Origin: Ascaphus truei
Lineage: Eukaryota > Chordata > Amphibia > Anura > Ascaphidae
Reading direction: 5' to 3'
Length of the DNA: 64,000 nt
Assembly (NCBI GenBank): GCA_036426205.1
Contig: CM071567.1
Span: 294,474,592 to 294,538,591, forward strand
The notes below the pieces were generated by a model. The model did no database searches, was not told the DNA's origin, and worked only from the letters and a program-made list of their open reading frames with translations. A program made the position numbers and the translations under genes. Shown here piece after piece: positions 1 to 11,435 of this stretch. Numbering within the stretch: position 1 is the first letter of the stretch; every line of letters starts with the position of its first letter.

Positions 1-1
1 A

Positions 2-1660
2 GTGTCACAGGCCATTAAAGAACTTAAACCATCAAAGGCACCTGGGCCGGATGGCTTCCCGGGGCTATATTATAAGAAATTTGCTAAATCACTCGCCCCA
101 AGGTTGCTCCATATGTTCAATGCGATTTTAGCAGGAGCTCCCATCCCTGGGGATATGCTGCGGGCGTCTATATCACTAATACACAAGCCTGGCAAGGATC
201 CGCTGAACTGTAAAAGTTACAGGCCAATTTCCATAATTAATACTGATATTAAAATTTACGCTAAATTGCTGGCCAACAGATTATGTCTAATCCTACCCAG
301 ACTTATACATCCAGATCAAGTCGGTTTTATTAAAGAAAGGCAGGCACCGGATAATACCCGGCGATTCATTGATCTGTTGGAATTGGCTAACAAAAATAAC
401 ACACAAAGCATGCTGTTAAGTCTGGACGTGGAAAAAGCTTTCGATAGGATAGACTTGCCGTATTTAAAGGAGACGCTCGCGGCATTCGGCTTTGGGGATC
501 GGGTGAGTGGAGCGATTATGTCGCTGTACTCAGGCCCAACAGCCAGGGTCATACATGAGGGCTTCCCTTCACTCCCATTTCAAATTCAGAGTGGCACGAG
601 ACAGGGGTGCCCGTTATCTCCTCTCCTGTTTGCCCTTTGTATCGAACCATTGGCGGCACGATTCCGAGAGAACCCGGATATCTCGGGGTTGATCGCATAT
701 TCTCAATCACATAAGGCAGCCTTGTATGCAGACGATATCCTATTAATTATTTAAACTTTTTTGACCTACTAGACAGATTCTCAAATGTTTCTGGGTTCAA
801 AATAAATCAATCCAAATCAGAAGTACTCAATATTAACCTCCCTAGACATACAAATAAATTATTAAAACTGAATTTCAAATTTAATTGGCAACCGAAATCT
901 ATAAAATATCTGGGGATCCACATCTCCAGGGATGCAAAAAGCATCTACAATGCAAATTATCCCAACCTAATTCGGACATTAAAAAAGGACCTATTCAGAT
1001 GGTCTTCCAAGAAGATTTCTTGGATAGGTAGGATACGTAGCGTCAAAATGAATTTGCTTCCCCGTATCCTATATCTCTTCAAGACACTACCAGTGCCACT
1101 CAAGCTGAAGGACGTACTCTCACTTCAATCTGAAATATCTAACTTTGTCTGGGGAGGGAAAAAACCGAGAGTCAATAAATTAAATATGAAAAGACCTGTC
1201 TTAGCGGGAGGCTTAGCGTTTAGCGGTACCCTTCCTGTTATCATACTATAAAGCGGCTCAAACAAGTCAAATTGTCCAATGGCATTCTGACCCTAAATTG
1301 AAGAGATGGGTGGAGCTGGAAAGTGCTGCTTGTTCCCCATTGGAGCTTAGCAGCCTGATTTGGTTACCTAACACTGCACGAAAACACACTGATATGCCGC
1401 TCACCTCAATGACTAACTCCATATCGGTCTGGGAAGTATCTAAAATAAAGAATTCACTCACATCACCCTGATGTCCCCCATTTGGAAAAACCCAGTGTTC
1501 GCACCCGGCCTAATAGGTGGCAATAGCTCAATCTGGAAACAAAAAGGATACAACAGAATCAAAGATTTGGAGGGTTATAATCTGAAGATTAAAACATTCG
1601 ATCACATCAGATTAGAAAAAGATATACCCCATGCAGAATTTTTTATATAAATATGACTGA
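2..1660 (+). pseudogene. Tx1/L1-clade LINE ORF2 fragment (reverse transcriptase and C-terminal part)
   Basis: The fragment would have made genomic RNA into DNA by target-primed reverse transcription. Positions 2-754 read openly as an RT core: SKAPGPDGF near the start, a KSYRPISI block, LSLDVEKAFDRID in the palm, SGTRQGCPLSP, then LYADDILLI, which holds the catalytic YADD. A stop at 752-754 follows. The protein continues after a frame change near 768 (DLLDRFSNVSGFKIN, then IKYLGIHISRD, WIGRIRSVKMNLLPR), and further shifts lead to the C-terminal region around 1250-1470. The order and motifs are those of L1/Tx1 ORF2, which normally exceeds 1,000 residues. The endonuclease half lies outside the window. 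At least two frame breaks make it inactive. Its probable 3' UTR is at 3479-3858. Confidence 0.88.
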
Positions 1661-2540
1661 TAATATATTAATCTGTACCACTTTAGGGTACAGATTAACA
1701 CATTATGATGACAATATTTGGGGGGCATTTCTGTCTTGGTATTGCTGTTGGTTTTTTGAATTTCAGTTTCTTATGTGGATGTCATTGTTTGTTTGTTTTC
1801 CTGCTTAATGGTAATACAATGTTTGCGATTGGTGTTCGTTTTTAGTTAATGTTGTATTATGTTAGCTAATGCGTTTTATGGTTATTTCAGATATTGTTTG
1901 AATTTATTTCTTTGTATTTTAATGTTTACATAAATTCATGAATGTTGTAGTAATTAATTGGTTTGATTGGTTAGTGTTACTATTAATTTTGAGTTGGTTT
2001 AATAATTATTTGGTTGGATTGGTTACTTTATAAAATAATTCAGAGTTGTTTTAGGAATTAATTGTTTTGATTTGTTAATGATTTAATTAATTCATTGTTG
2101 ATGTAGTTATTGCTTGTATTCATTTGATTAGCTGCTACTGTTTTTATTTAGTGAAGTGTGTTTTTTTGGAGTTTAGTTATATTTTATTATTGTGTGTCTT
2201 GTGTATTAATGTATTGTAATTAGAGTGCCCATTGCGTGCTATAGAAGCTTATCATGCCCATATTATAATTATATGGGTATGATGTACCACTATACTACTC
2301 AATGGGTACAGTGAGGGTATAGTCAGTCAGGGGTGGGTGCTTAGGCCTCCCGGGTTTTTATCGGATCAGGGTGGGTTAACCGCTTAATGACTATAGAGGT
2401 TAGTAACCGCTAAGGTGATTAAGGGGTTAGGGGCCATTAGAATGTCTTTATTATGTATATATGCTTTCTTGCTATGGAGGACAGAGGGACCTGCTGTTGT
2501 GGTAAGTATAACTGTATTTATTTACTTTATTTATGTATGC
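1661..2540. other. AT/T-rich non-coding stretch with two small hairpins
   Basis: No coding potential is visible. The stretch is rich in TTGGTT, TAATTA and GTTTG words. Two short perfect inverted repeats are present: 1669-1679 with 1687-1697 (arm TAATCTGTACC) and 2251-2263 with 2271-2283 (arms reading ATCATGCCCATAT and ATATGGGTATGAT). Around 2330-2430 it carries GGTTAACCGC and AACCGCTAAGG words, which recur in the palindromic repeats at 12.4, 18.8, 35.9 and 36.6 kb. Confidence 0.5.
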
Positions 2541-3478
2541 TAATGCAGTGTTTAATAATGGGCAAATAATCTATTATCCATATCTGGATAATAGTTATTT
2601 ATCCCATTACTGTACTGTATGGGTTTGGGCGGAGGGGGCGGGGGGGTGTTTTTATTACCACATGTATTACTACTGTGAAGCGCTATGTACATTTATTGCG
2701 CTATATAAATAAAGACGCTATATAATAAAAGACATACAATACAATACAATATTAAAATAAATAATTTTCGGGAGGCATTTCCGTTGTGAGAGGCGGCTCT
2801 CTTAGAGCCGCTCTCTCTGCAGCAGAATGTTAAGGATTGGACTTCGGCTGAAGTGGATCCCAGTGGCAGGAACAGCAGGGAGTGAAGTAGGGGTCACAAG
2901 CAGAGATCAGAGGCAGGTAGCGGTCAGGAAACAAGCAGGGGTCCGAGGCAGGCGGCAGGTAGCGAAGTCAGGAAACAAGCAGATGTCGGCAACGAGGAAA
3001 CTGGAACAGGATGATAGCAATAGCTAGCACAGCAGTAAACACAGGAACCTTGCAGGAGCTAAGGAACCAGTATAAACAGGCAAGGGAGGAACAGGAAAGG
3101 GAGGTTTATATAGACAAGCTGAGAGGTGGAGCACAGGTGCAGAGGTGTCAGGTATCAGGGTCTGGAATGTTCCTTAGTTTAGCAGCTGCAATCCCGGTGG
3201 ACAAGTATAGCTACTGCAGGCTAGAACAATACATTGAGAGTGGCAGCAGTCCCGGTGGCCAAGCATGGGTACAGCAGGCTAGAGAATATGACACAGAAAT
3301 GAATCGCCGGTTTAGGCCTTTTCAGACGCTCGATGCTCTCGCTGGCAGCAACTCGCCCGTTTTGGGAATTTTGCTATCACAGGTAATCGAGGCTTTCTGA
3401 ATACCGTGATAGCAATGCTCAAAAAAACGTAATTTTAAATGCCCTGGCGATAATTTTTATCAAACTTCTCTGAATGAG
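2541..3478 (+). mobile_element. Fragment of the GGGGCC-ended non-autonomous DNA transposon family, interrupted by a solo LTR
   Basis: Blocks at 2553-2625 (a TATTATCC hairpin followed by a TACTGTACTGTA word), 2760-2826 (AGAGCCGCTCTCT) and 3297-3478 (GAATACCGTGATAGCAA) match, in similar order, blocks near 19250, 19750 and 19880 of the more complete copy at 18323-19964. The right end reads GAGGCCC, close to the family terminus. A short segment at 2670-2745 with GCGCTATATAAATAAAGA resembles the 3' tail of an L2-type LINE. The left terminus is not found. It appears to be inserted in the LINE 3' region. Confidence 0.55.
2828..3293. mobile_element. Solo LTR with 5-bp target duplication CAGAA
   Basis: The 466-bp segment starts TGTTAAGG and ends TATGACA, giving the TG...CA termini of an LTR. 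It is flanked by identical CAGAA pentamers at 2823-2827 and 3294-3298. It breaks the transposon block whose two halves are at 2760-2826 and 3297-3478. No gag or pol remains, so it is most simply a solo LTR left by LTR-LTR recombination. A five-base duplication fits Gypsy or retrovirus-like integrases. Orientation is not fixed by the sequence. The insides include repeated GTCAGGAAACAAGCAG words (near 2920 and 2970) and a tandem-like CAGTCCCGGTGGCCAAG / AATCCCGGTGGACAAG pair (near 3190 and 3250). Open frames inside it are short and resemble nothing known to me. Confidence 0.75.
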
Positions 3479-3858
3479 GCCCATAATCACACCTAGTCAC
3501 ACAGCCGACATGAGGTCAGATTCATATATCAAAGAAGGTCTCGGAAACAAGTCAGACTGACCTCTATAAGCTGGTAGCACTCAATGGGAACAGTGCCTAC
3601 TCACTTCCCTCCCCTACCTCCCACTCCTCCTCCCGCCCCCCTCCACCAGACCTTTTTTTTTTTTTTCCTTCACCCCTTTAAATTGGTTTATGTTACCCCA
3701 AGTCACACGGCTGAGTAGGGCTCGAAAAGCTGTGCGATTTCGTTAGACGTGAAAATTTTTATATACTAATGCTTGCAATCAATATTCTGTATTGTATAGT
3801 GTTATCTCATATTGTATAATATGCATGCATTTTTCAATAAAATACAAGTTATAACAAA
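3479..3858 (+). mobile_element. LINE 3' UTR and oligo-A tail
   Basis: The segment ends TTTTCAATAAAATACAAG, followed by a run of A ending at about 3864. It contains AATAAA and a pyrimidine-rich tract with a T run at 3651-3666. It follows the transposon that splits the end of the LINE, and its orientation matches the RT fragment at 2-1660, so I infer that it is the 3' end of the same Tx1/L1 element. The sequence itself shows only a polyadenylated tail. Confidence 0.6.
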
Positions 3859-3869
3859 AAAAAAGTTAT

Positions 3870-5434
3870 TGGAGAAAAGGACAAGGCAGAGGCATGAAAT
3901 ACATTCTTTGCTGCTGTATTTTCCAAGGAGGAGTCAAATGCAAAAATTGTGCAACAAGAGGAATTCACAATCTCTATATTAGTTAGCAATTGGTTAACAG
4001 AGGAAGACGTACACAGTAGTGTGGCATGATAAAATTAAAGTAAATAAAACACCTGGCCCTGATGGCATTCACCCAAGGGTTCTTAAGGTGTTTAGTTCAG
4101 TAAAAGCCAAACCATTACATTTAATATTCAAGGACTCCATTTCCACAGGCTCAGTACCACAAGATTGGTGAAAAGCAGACATGGTGCCTATATTTAAAAA
4201 GGAAGCTAGATCACAACCAGAGAATTACTGAGCTTTAAGCCTAACATCAATAGGGGCAGCTACTTGAAGGTTTAGTACGGGACAATAATCAGGAATACCT
4301 AATGAACAACACAAGGATAAGTCGTGCCAAACTAATTTTTTTCGTTTCTTTGGGGAGGTAAGTAGGAATTTAGATCAATAATGCATTTGATATGGTCTAC
4401 TTAGATTTTACAAAGGCTTTTGATACGGTGTCACGCAATAGGTTAGTGTATAAAATAAAGAAAATTTGTCTCAGTAAAATATATGCACCTTGATTGAAAA
4501 CTGGTTGAAGGATATATTGTTATAAATGGAATCTTTTTAGGTTGGGTTAAAGTTGTAAGTGGAGTATTGTTCCTCAGAAATCAGTACTGAGACCCCCTGC
4601 TTTTTAACTTGTTTATTAATGACCTTGTTCTTGGTATAGAGAGCAATGTCTCCATCTTTGCTGATGACACTAAATTGTTTAAGGTAGTAAAATCAGAGCA
4701 GGATGTAATTTCTCTCCAGAAGGACACGATTAGACTAGAAACATGGGCAGGAAAATGGGAGATGAGGTTTAATACAGATAAATGTAAGGTTGTGCATTTT
4801 TGAAACAGGAATAAACATACTACTTACAAATTAAATGGGGCAAATTAAGTTAATCCTAGAGCGAGAAGGATTTAGCGGTGCTTAGTAGCCTTATCAATAG
4901 TGCCCAATGTCAGGCAGTAGCTGCAAAGGCAAATACGATCTTATCTTGCAATAAACAGGCTATGGATGGAAGGGAAATAAGCATTATTAGGACACTGTAT
5001 AAAGCCACACTTTAAATATGGAGTAGAGTTGTCGGCATCACGCCATAAAAAATACATTATGAAACTAGAAGAAGCACAGAGAAGAGCTACCAAATTAATA
5101 ACGGGATGGAAAATCTAACACAATAGATATCTTCAAAAAAAGGTTGGACATTTTAGAAAGGAAAATTATACAGGGATATACCAAATAAGTAAACATGGAA
5201 AGGATGTTCGGGCGAAATCTGATTGCCCTTATTAGAGTTAGAAAGGAGTTTATTTTTCCCCTTACTAGACATTGTTGGATAATGTTTCACTGGGTTTTTT
5301 GTTTTCCTTCCTCTGGGTCAATATACTGTACAGTACTGTAAATACAAATATAGGATAAGTCATCTAAATTTAATATAGGTTGAACTTGATACACATGTCT
5401 TTTATCAACCTCATCTACTATGTAACTACGTAAA
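3870..5434 (+). pseudogene. CR1-type LINE, RT region to 3' end, heavily decayed
   Basis: Translated pieces in shifting frames give the RT order of a CR1 element: KTPGPDGIHPRVLK (about 4040-4095), a PIFKK / QPENY block (about 4190-4230), VYLDFTKAFDTVS (about 4393-4435), and an open stretch at 4609-4803 with FADDTKLF, the catalytic FADD variant, followed by WAGKWEMRFNTDKCKVVHF. Downstream, AGGTTGAACTTGATACACAT with a TCAACCTCATCTACTATGTAAC-like end (about 5377-5434) is the typical CR1 3' terminus. The endonuclease and N-terminal parts are missing (5' truncation is usual in CR1). Many stops and frameshifts show that it is old. A reverse-strand relative with the same 3' end lies at 60249-61433. 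Confidence 0.85.
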
Positions 5435-7135
5435 TATGTAACAGCAGGAGCATAGTTGGGGCCAATAGATAGATAGTCACCTACTGGTGCATTTGAGGTT
5501 TTCAAAAGTTTGACTACCTCAAATAATTTCAAGGCTGTGATTTCACCATTACTAGAAGAAAGAGTGGTGTGATTAGCGCTAAACAATAAATGCAATGTGT
5601 ATAAATAAGACAAAATCGTGGTGAAGATGACAATAAATAAGGCTGCCAGGAACTACTAACCCGAACACAGTTAGTGATGAACAAAAAGAAAAACAATACA
5701 GACCAGCGCCTTAAAGTCCCAATGTGAGATAAAAGTTCAATGGATGATTTGAAATGTCCACTGGATCAGATAACCACCCATTGGACATTTCAAATCATCC
5801 ATTGAACTTTTATCTCACATTGGGACTTTAAGGCGCTGGTCTGTATTGTTTTTCTTTGTGATTTCACCATTGATACTTTTGAAGTCATCTTGGTTCAGTG
5901 TAGGGAGATTGCATATTTGTAAGTACAGAACTGATTTCGGTATTTTTTTTTTGTAAAGTTCCCAGTTGATTGTTTGTTAAGGTTTAGATTCTATAGTCGG
6001 TTGTAGACGTTATAAAATTCTTTGATGATAAGTCTTGGGTCGTTTGTTATTTCCCAGTCTTTGCGTTTTATAGCCATTATATTAGATTTTTCATGATTCC
6101 TTAAAAATTATTGGCCGCCAGCATATTTGCCTTATTGACCTTTCAATAGTAGAGCTGTTTGGTCCATGTCAGGGACATCTCCATTTCTTATAGTTGTACT
6201 ATTTTGAAGTCACTATTTACTTATTGCAGTTTCCTATACAGTATGCAGTTTTTGATGGGGTAGTTTTAGGCGTTGTTTTAGAATTTTGATTTTTTTTGTT
6301 AGCTTCTCTGTTTTCCTTAATTTGTCTTTCTTTTTATGGAAGGCTATTGATATGATTAGTCCTCTAATGGTGGCTTTCCTGGCTTCCCATAGTGTTGAGG
6401 GCAGTGACACACTACCTGTATTTATCTGAAAGTACTCTTCCAAAGTAGTTTTGATTTTTTTAAATTGATTTTGGGAAGCTAAGTAAGGAGTTATTGAGGC
6501 AGTATTGTCTAGGTATCATCTGTGTGTGTCAGATGTTTATTGTTGTTGGGGCATGATCTGTCCAGATAATCAGTCTGGATTATAACTGCCATGTTTTCTG
6601 GGTTAATGAAAAAATAATTTTTCCTCAAATACGATTCGTGAGGTATGTAATAGAATGTGTAGTCTGAGGGTTTTATTTTGTCACCTCCAAGTGTATATTA
6701 AATGGAATTCCTTTCAAAGGCTCCTAAAATCCTTGGCTTTTTTGGTTTAGGGGAGTAGCTCTCTGATTGTGTTGTAGACGTGTCAATTGCCGGGTCTTGG
6801 ACCATATTAATGTCTCCTCCCAGAATAATAGAATTTGACAGGAATGTTGTTAGCTTTTATGATAGTTTTTTGCGAAAGTTTACATGTTGTTTGTTTGAGT
6901 ATAGATGTTCACCAAGGTTATTGTCTTTCCTGCCTTCTTGATCAATAGTGCCACTACCCTTATTTTGCTGTCTCAACAAGAGTAAATGGCAGTGGCGTAT
7001 AATTTGTGAAATGTGGGCTTTGTTTCTTGGATGAATATAATTTCACCTTCTTGTTTCTTAAATATCTTCATTGCTAGATTACGCTTATGTGTAGTGTTTA
7101 GTCCTTTTATATTTAGTGAGATACATTATACTTGA
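5435..7135 (-). pseudogene. Antisense Tx1/L1-clade LINE fragment: endonuclease to start of RT
   Basis: Reading the minus strand from 7135 downward gives a broken apurinic-type endonuclease: an N-terminal segment resembling the 'NxxGLN...KR..A...' start, then GEIIFIQETKP (about 7050), where QET holds the metal-binding glutamate, and later a degraded region near 6800. At 6443-6234 an open piece reads EYFQINTGSVSLPSTLWEAR then KATIRGLIISIAFHKKK, the endonuclease-RT linker of L1. At 5560-5435 the start of the RT (LKLFEVVKLLKTSNAP) is visible before the CR1 end at 5434. The foldback element at 5551-5856 interrupts it. Frameshifts throughout make it dead. It lies opposite in direction to the LINE at the window start and belongs to a similar clade. 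Confidence 0.75.
5536..5871. mobile_element. Foldback element A (306 bp) with 15-bp target duplication
   Basis: The insertion 5551-5856 is flanked by identical 15-mers TGTGATTTCACCATT at 5536-5550 and 5857-5871, and the interrupted L1 sequence resumes on both sides. Inside, arms 5685-5764 and 5778-5857 are inverted copies of ~80 bp (one mismatch seen) with a 13-base turn. The unpaired left part carries ATTAGCGCTAAACAATAA and GAACACAGTTAGT; similar words appear at the left of element C (41196-42168), so A and C are one family. No coding capacity. The long duplication argues for a retroposed rather than a transposase-moved insert. Confidence 0.82.
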
Positions 7136-8330
7136 GATTGGCTAGCCATCAGAGTTTGTTGTGTGAATGGAACTTAAATGATGCATGTAGAAGGATGAGA
7201 ATTTAGAGTGAGAATGCAACTTAAGTGATACATCAGATAAGGGTGAGACAAACAAGCTTTATGTTAAGCGGGCTGGTTCTGTACATTGTATGCAGACTCC
7301 TGTCCGCCACCGCTCCTTTCCAGATGGAGTTTATCCATTTCTTGTAGCAACAAATGGCATGAGTAATTTCTGGGGGTATTAGGTTATAACAAAAATGTGT
7401 GAGGGGGAAAAAGAGTACAAAACTAAGGTCCTTCGCAACTAACACCCAATAGCTGAAGAAATACTAGAACATGATTAAGACTCCGTTTGCGGATTCTAAA
7501 AAGTCATTTCCGAATTTGAATGAATTGGACCGTATTTTCAAGTATGAAATCCGCATGCGGATTTTGGCAAAATAATCCACGGAATTCTGGGAAATGAATG
7601 TTAATAGTTTTAACCATCCCTAGTAGAAATTCCTCCATCTTGGCTTCTAGTTCTGTTGTTCATGATTTAATAGCAGCAATTTATTTTTCCACCTGTTATT
7701 ACTTTTTGTAGTTTCGATTGAAATGTGTTAGTAATGGTTCGAAGAAGATCTTCTAGGTCTTTTTAGTGGTCCCTGGTTCGATATTTCTTTCTTAGTCTGA
7801 GTCTGAGGACACGCGGGAGGAAGCACGATAAAGGCTGCCATCTCTTGCAGCTACAAATGCAGCGGCTGTTATCCGATCATTTCACGGGTTGTATTCCTTT
7901 GCACACTCCATGTTGGTTCGAGATTTCTTGAAATTTTCCTGCGTTAAGATGCAAGTTTGCTAGTGTTTTGATTGAGTGCAGAAAATTGCATTTTAGCATT
8001 GTCTGCAATACCATCGAGAAACTCAAGTGGGCGATTGCCAGTTGTTGTCTTAAAAAATCTAAATGCAATTCAACCTGTCTTTTGTTCCCGTACAGTACTT
8101 CAAGTGTGTGTGTGTGTTTAATTGTAATTTGAAGATTAAAAATATGAGTTCATATACAGTACATGGGAAAGAAGTTCCTTCTGAGGCTCCTTAGCTCATT
8201 AGCTCTGAGGCTCCTTAGCTTTTAGCCATACAAAAATTCTCAAACTGTAGAAGATTTAAAATATGAACACACACAATAAAAAGTATTTTTAACAAAGTAA
8301 GTGTTTTATTTGTACAGGATAATAAAGTTT
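7136..8330. other. Unassigned AT-rich stretch
   Basis: No gene or known repeat is recognised. Near 7483-7600 the words GTTTGCGGATTC and CCGCATGCGGATTTTG resemble the rim of the 'rggat' MITE at 54849-55181. A short direct repeat, TCTGAGGCTCCTTAGCT, occurs twice at about 8178-8225. Short open frames in this stretch have no recognisable domains. Confidence 0.4.
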
Positions 8331-8513
8331 ATGTTAAATTGGAACCTTGTTGAAATGCATATGCGTGTCATCACATTTCTGCGCATGCGTTTATGTTAAA
8401 TTGGAACCTTATGGAAACACACATGCGTGTCATAACATTTCTGCTCATGCTTTAATGTCAAATTGGAACCTTGTTGAACCGCTTATGTGTGTCATCACAT
8501 TTCTGCGCATGTG
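8331..8513. repeat. 62-bp tandem repeat, about three units
   Basis: Units begin at 8331, 8393 and 8455 with ATGTTAAATTGGAACC (third unit ATGTCAAATTGGAACC) and end with a CATTTCTGCGCATG block. The units differ by scattered substitutions. The period is exactly 62 bases between the first and second and between the second and third starts. Confidence 0.85.
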
Positions 8514-9240
8514 AGGAATGTACAGTACTGTGCATGCGTGTTACTGTACAGTAAGATACAGTGCATTTCCTCACGGAGTCACTAAATATATGCTATACAG
8601 TAGTACAGTACTGCTGGTAGTGTACTATATATAACTAGTAAAAACAACTTTTATTTTCGAGATTTATATAGTATAGTTTACATACTGTATTGTAAGTTTA
8701 TTTAAGCACTAAAAGCAAACTAATTTCATTACTGTACTGTAAGATACAATACAGTGCATTTACTCACGGAGTCGCTAGATATCTGTTGTACTGTAGTACT
8801 GCTCTTTGTGTATCTACAGTATATAGTAAAACACTGTTTATGCTAGACTGTAGTTAAATGCTGTATTACAGTATACTGTAGAGTATCTCAATGAGACATT
8901 TTTATATATTTAAATGCATTTAGAACTTTACATTACAGTATGTACTGGATTTTAAATATTTTTATAGTGTATGTCAAAGATTAACAGTATTTAGATATAC
9001 TATATTTAAACTACATCAGTACTTAATTTTTTTATAGTACTATTTATGCACTTAATTTCAAGATTGATATACTGTATACGGTACTGTACTGTATGTCAGA
9101 TATTTATATATATTTAAATGCCTTTACAACTTTATGTACAGTACGGTTTAGTACTGTACCTGTACTACTGTAAGTGTGTAAACAGTAAAATATGAACACA
9201 CAAAACAATTATATGTAAAGAATGAACATTTTTTTTTCAG
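8514..9240. repeat. TACAGTACTGTA-rich AT region with an internal imperfect duplication
   Basis: The palindromic words ACAGTACTGTA, TACTGTACTGTA and TACTGTACAGTA recur many times. Two related stretches, about 8540-8640 and 8725-8835, share AAGATACAGTGCATTTCCTC-like sequence followed by ACGGAGTC and a TATAGTAAAAC block, so part of the region is an imperfect duplication about 190 bp apart. No coding potential. Confidence 0.6.
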
Positions 9241-9419
9241 GATAACAAAGGAAAAATGCATAACACAAATATACAACGTCGCCTCGTCTTCCAAATTTAC
9301 AATTTTGTATTTTCCTTCTTCGCAATGGATGGTGCTTCTTGGAAATCTTGGTCTGTAAAGAAAGAGACAATATTATATATTTACAACCGCACAGTACATT
9401 ATTCAATCCAGATCTTTGG

Positions 9420-10030
9420 AGTGTTTCGGGAGAAAGGGCATGCCATGGGGAACAGTACATTATGACTACAGTGCCTTGTATCTTCTACTTTTGGGGGGGG
9501 GGGTTGTTGGAGGAGACAAAGCATGCATGTCATGGGCTAAAGCACTCTACAATAGGACTAGAGGTTTACAGTACATTAGGGTTTGGGGGTGGTGGAAGGG
9601 ACATGGCATGCATGGATTTGAGCACTGTGCCTTACCTGGCAGTATTGCTGGGAGAGTGTCCTGCACCAAGGGTTTTTTTCCCGCACGTTGTCTTTGCAAA
9701 GCTCCAGACATGCAAAATAGAAAACAGAAATAGAAAAAAATATTATACCATGACGCCAGTACAGTCCATTGTTAAACAGTATTTTCTAGTATTTTGGGGG
9801 TGTAGAGGGGGGGTGAGGATACAAAGAATGCATGACATGGGCTACAGCACTCTACATATGGACTAGAGGTTTATAGTATATTAGGTTTTGGTGGGTTTGG
9901 GGGGAGGGACATTGCATGCATGGATCTGAGCAGTGTGTCTTACCTGGCAATATTGCTGGGAGAGTTTCCTGCACCAAAGGGGGGGGGAGGGAGTCGGGTG
10001 TTCCTGCACGTTGTCTTAATATGGTCTGGG
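9420..10030. repeat. Imperfect ~305-bp tandem duplication, G-rich
   Basis: The block CATGGGCTAAAGCACTCTAC at 9531 recurs as CATGGGCTACAGCACTCTAC at 9836 (305 bases apart). The following GGACTAGAGGTTTA, GGGACATGGCATGCATGGAT and TTACCTGGCAGTATTGCTGG blocks recur with the same order and spacing; a partial earlier unit starts near 9437. G runs (9491-9502, 9979-9988) punctuate it. Open frames here are by-products of the repeat. Confidence 0.75.
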
Positions 10031-10480
10031 CAGATGCTTTCCTCCTGTCGTGGCCTTACCGGGGTTGTCATCTCCTCCAACAGAAGGGTATACGTGTATT
10101 CTGGAGATGGAGGGGGTGAGCGGGGGGTCCTGTGGTGTGCTTGGTGTTGGCACCATGAAGGTCAAATCCAAGGATTGAGAGGGAGCAGGGAGGGGGTATG
10201 CGGTTCCTCCATGGGAGAATAAGGTGCCTCAGGCCACCCTCCTGCTCCTGCGTCAGACATACAGGGGCAGGGATTCCAAGCAAAGAATAGAGCCCTGTGA
10301 TGTTCCTCTCAATCTTATCCAGACAAACACCCATGCACCTATCCATATTCACCATGGTCTCCAAAAGACGATCCATCTTGCCTCCATTTGGTCCATGTAT
10401 TGCTCTGTTGAGTTGTCAGTGATTTCGATACCACCGAAGACATCCAGCATATGCTGAGTAAGCTGACGAGGATGCCCTTC
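10030..10480 (-). pseudogene. Remnant of an unassigned protein-coding sequence (possibly a transposon accessory ORF)
   Basis: On the minus strand a coherent reading runs QHMLDVFGGIEITDNSTEQ, then after a one-base frame change MDRLLETMVNMDRCMGV, DKIERNITGLYSLLG and VCLTQEQEGGLRH (10376-10200). Its helical, regularly spaced residues look like a real protein tail rather than a chance frame. I do not recognise the family; a C-terminal coiled segment of a DNA-transposon accessory protein is one possibility. It lies next to tandem repeats, and no start codon or upstream domain is visible. Confidence 0.35.
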
Positions 10481-10696
10481 ACATTGGCAGGGGTAATTAG
10501 AACGTTTTTTATTTACTTTATGTATGCTTGCTAATGTTGTGATTAATACGTTGCAAATAATCTATTATCCATATCTGGATAATAGTTATTTTGCCCATTA
10601 CTGTACTGTATGTGTTTGGTGGGGAGGGAGGGCGGAGGGAGGGCAGTGGGGGGTGTATTTATTGAAATGTAGGACATGTTTTTTTTTACATACAGG

Positions 10697-11130
10697 ATTG
10701 GTACCGAAGGCCAACGGAGACCCACGGGGACCATCCAAGGACCACAGATGCCCATGGGTACCACCTGAGGACCCCCGGATGCCCACGGGGACCACCTGAT
10801 GACCTGTGGGAAGAACTGGGGGCCCCACAGCTGTGGTGGCCCTGGGGACCCACAGGGACCACCCGAGGGCCCGTCAGACAACTGTGGGAATGACCCGGGT
10901 CCCCCAGACACCCGTGGGACCCACCTGAGGGCCCCAAGACACCCGTGGGCATGACCCGGGGACCCCCAGATACCCGCGGGGACCACCCGTGGACCCTATT
11001 GGGACCTGCGGGGACCACTTGGAGGCCCACAGAGCAAAGCAGGGACCACCCGAAGGCCCCCAGACACCTGTGGGTACCCCCCAGGGTGCATTGTGGGACC
11101 TGCAGACACCCATCAGGACCACAGGGGACC
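10697..11130. repeat. GC-rich minisatellite, ~30-33 bp units
   Basis: Degenerate units built on GACACCCGTGGGGACCAC and CTGAGGACCCCCAGA-like words follow each other about fourteen times. The same array, on the other strand, occurs at 18975-19145 and 27890-28045 at the corresponding place within other copies of the transposon family. The long overlapping open frames here, rich in Gly and Pro, are artefacts of the units. Confidence 0.85.
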
Positions 11131-11435
11131 CCAGCCGGCATGGGGTATTAATTGTGTGTGTAAAAAAATAAATCATGGTTTTACATGTAGCCCATCGACC
11201 TCCCCACCCAACTTCATATCAGGTACCCTAGGGTGTCTCATGGTCTGGCTACATGTCTGAGTGTGGTGCGTACCTGCTGGCAACAGGAGGGCCTGAGTCT
11301 CCCGCGGTGACATGGGGGACAACAGGACAGGTTTCTGGGGTGGATGCCTTCGTTCTCCTTCAATGGTGCAGCGCCACCATCTGTAGTAGGCCCCAGGGAT
11401 ATGGGGTGGAATCCCTACCACAGAATCCCCTCTCA

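Noticed and set aside
10697..11130. CRISPR-like spacing of short repeats
   Set aside because: Units are degenerate and contiguous with no constant-repeat/unique-spacer pattern, and the genome is eukaryotic.
10543..11171. Several long open frames on both strands over the GC-rich array, looking like Gly/Pro-rich proteins
   Set aside because: They follow the minisatellite unit in every frame and have no start context or domain.
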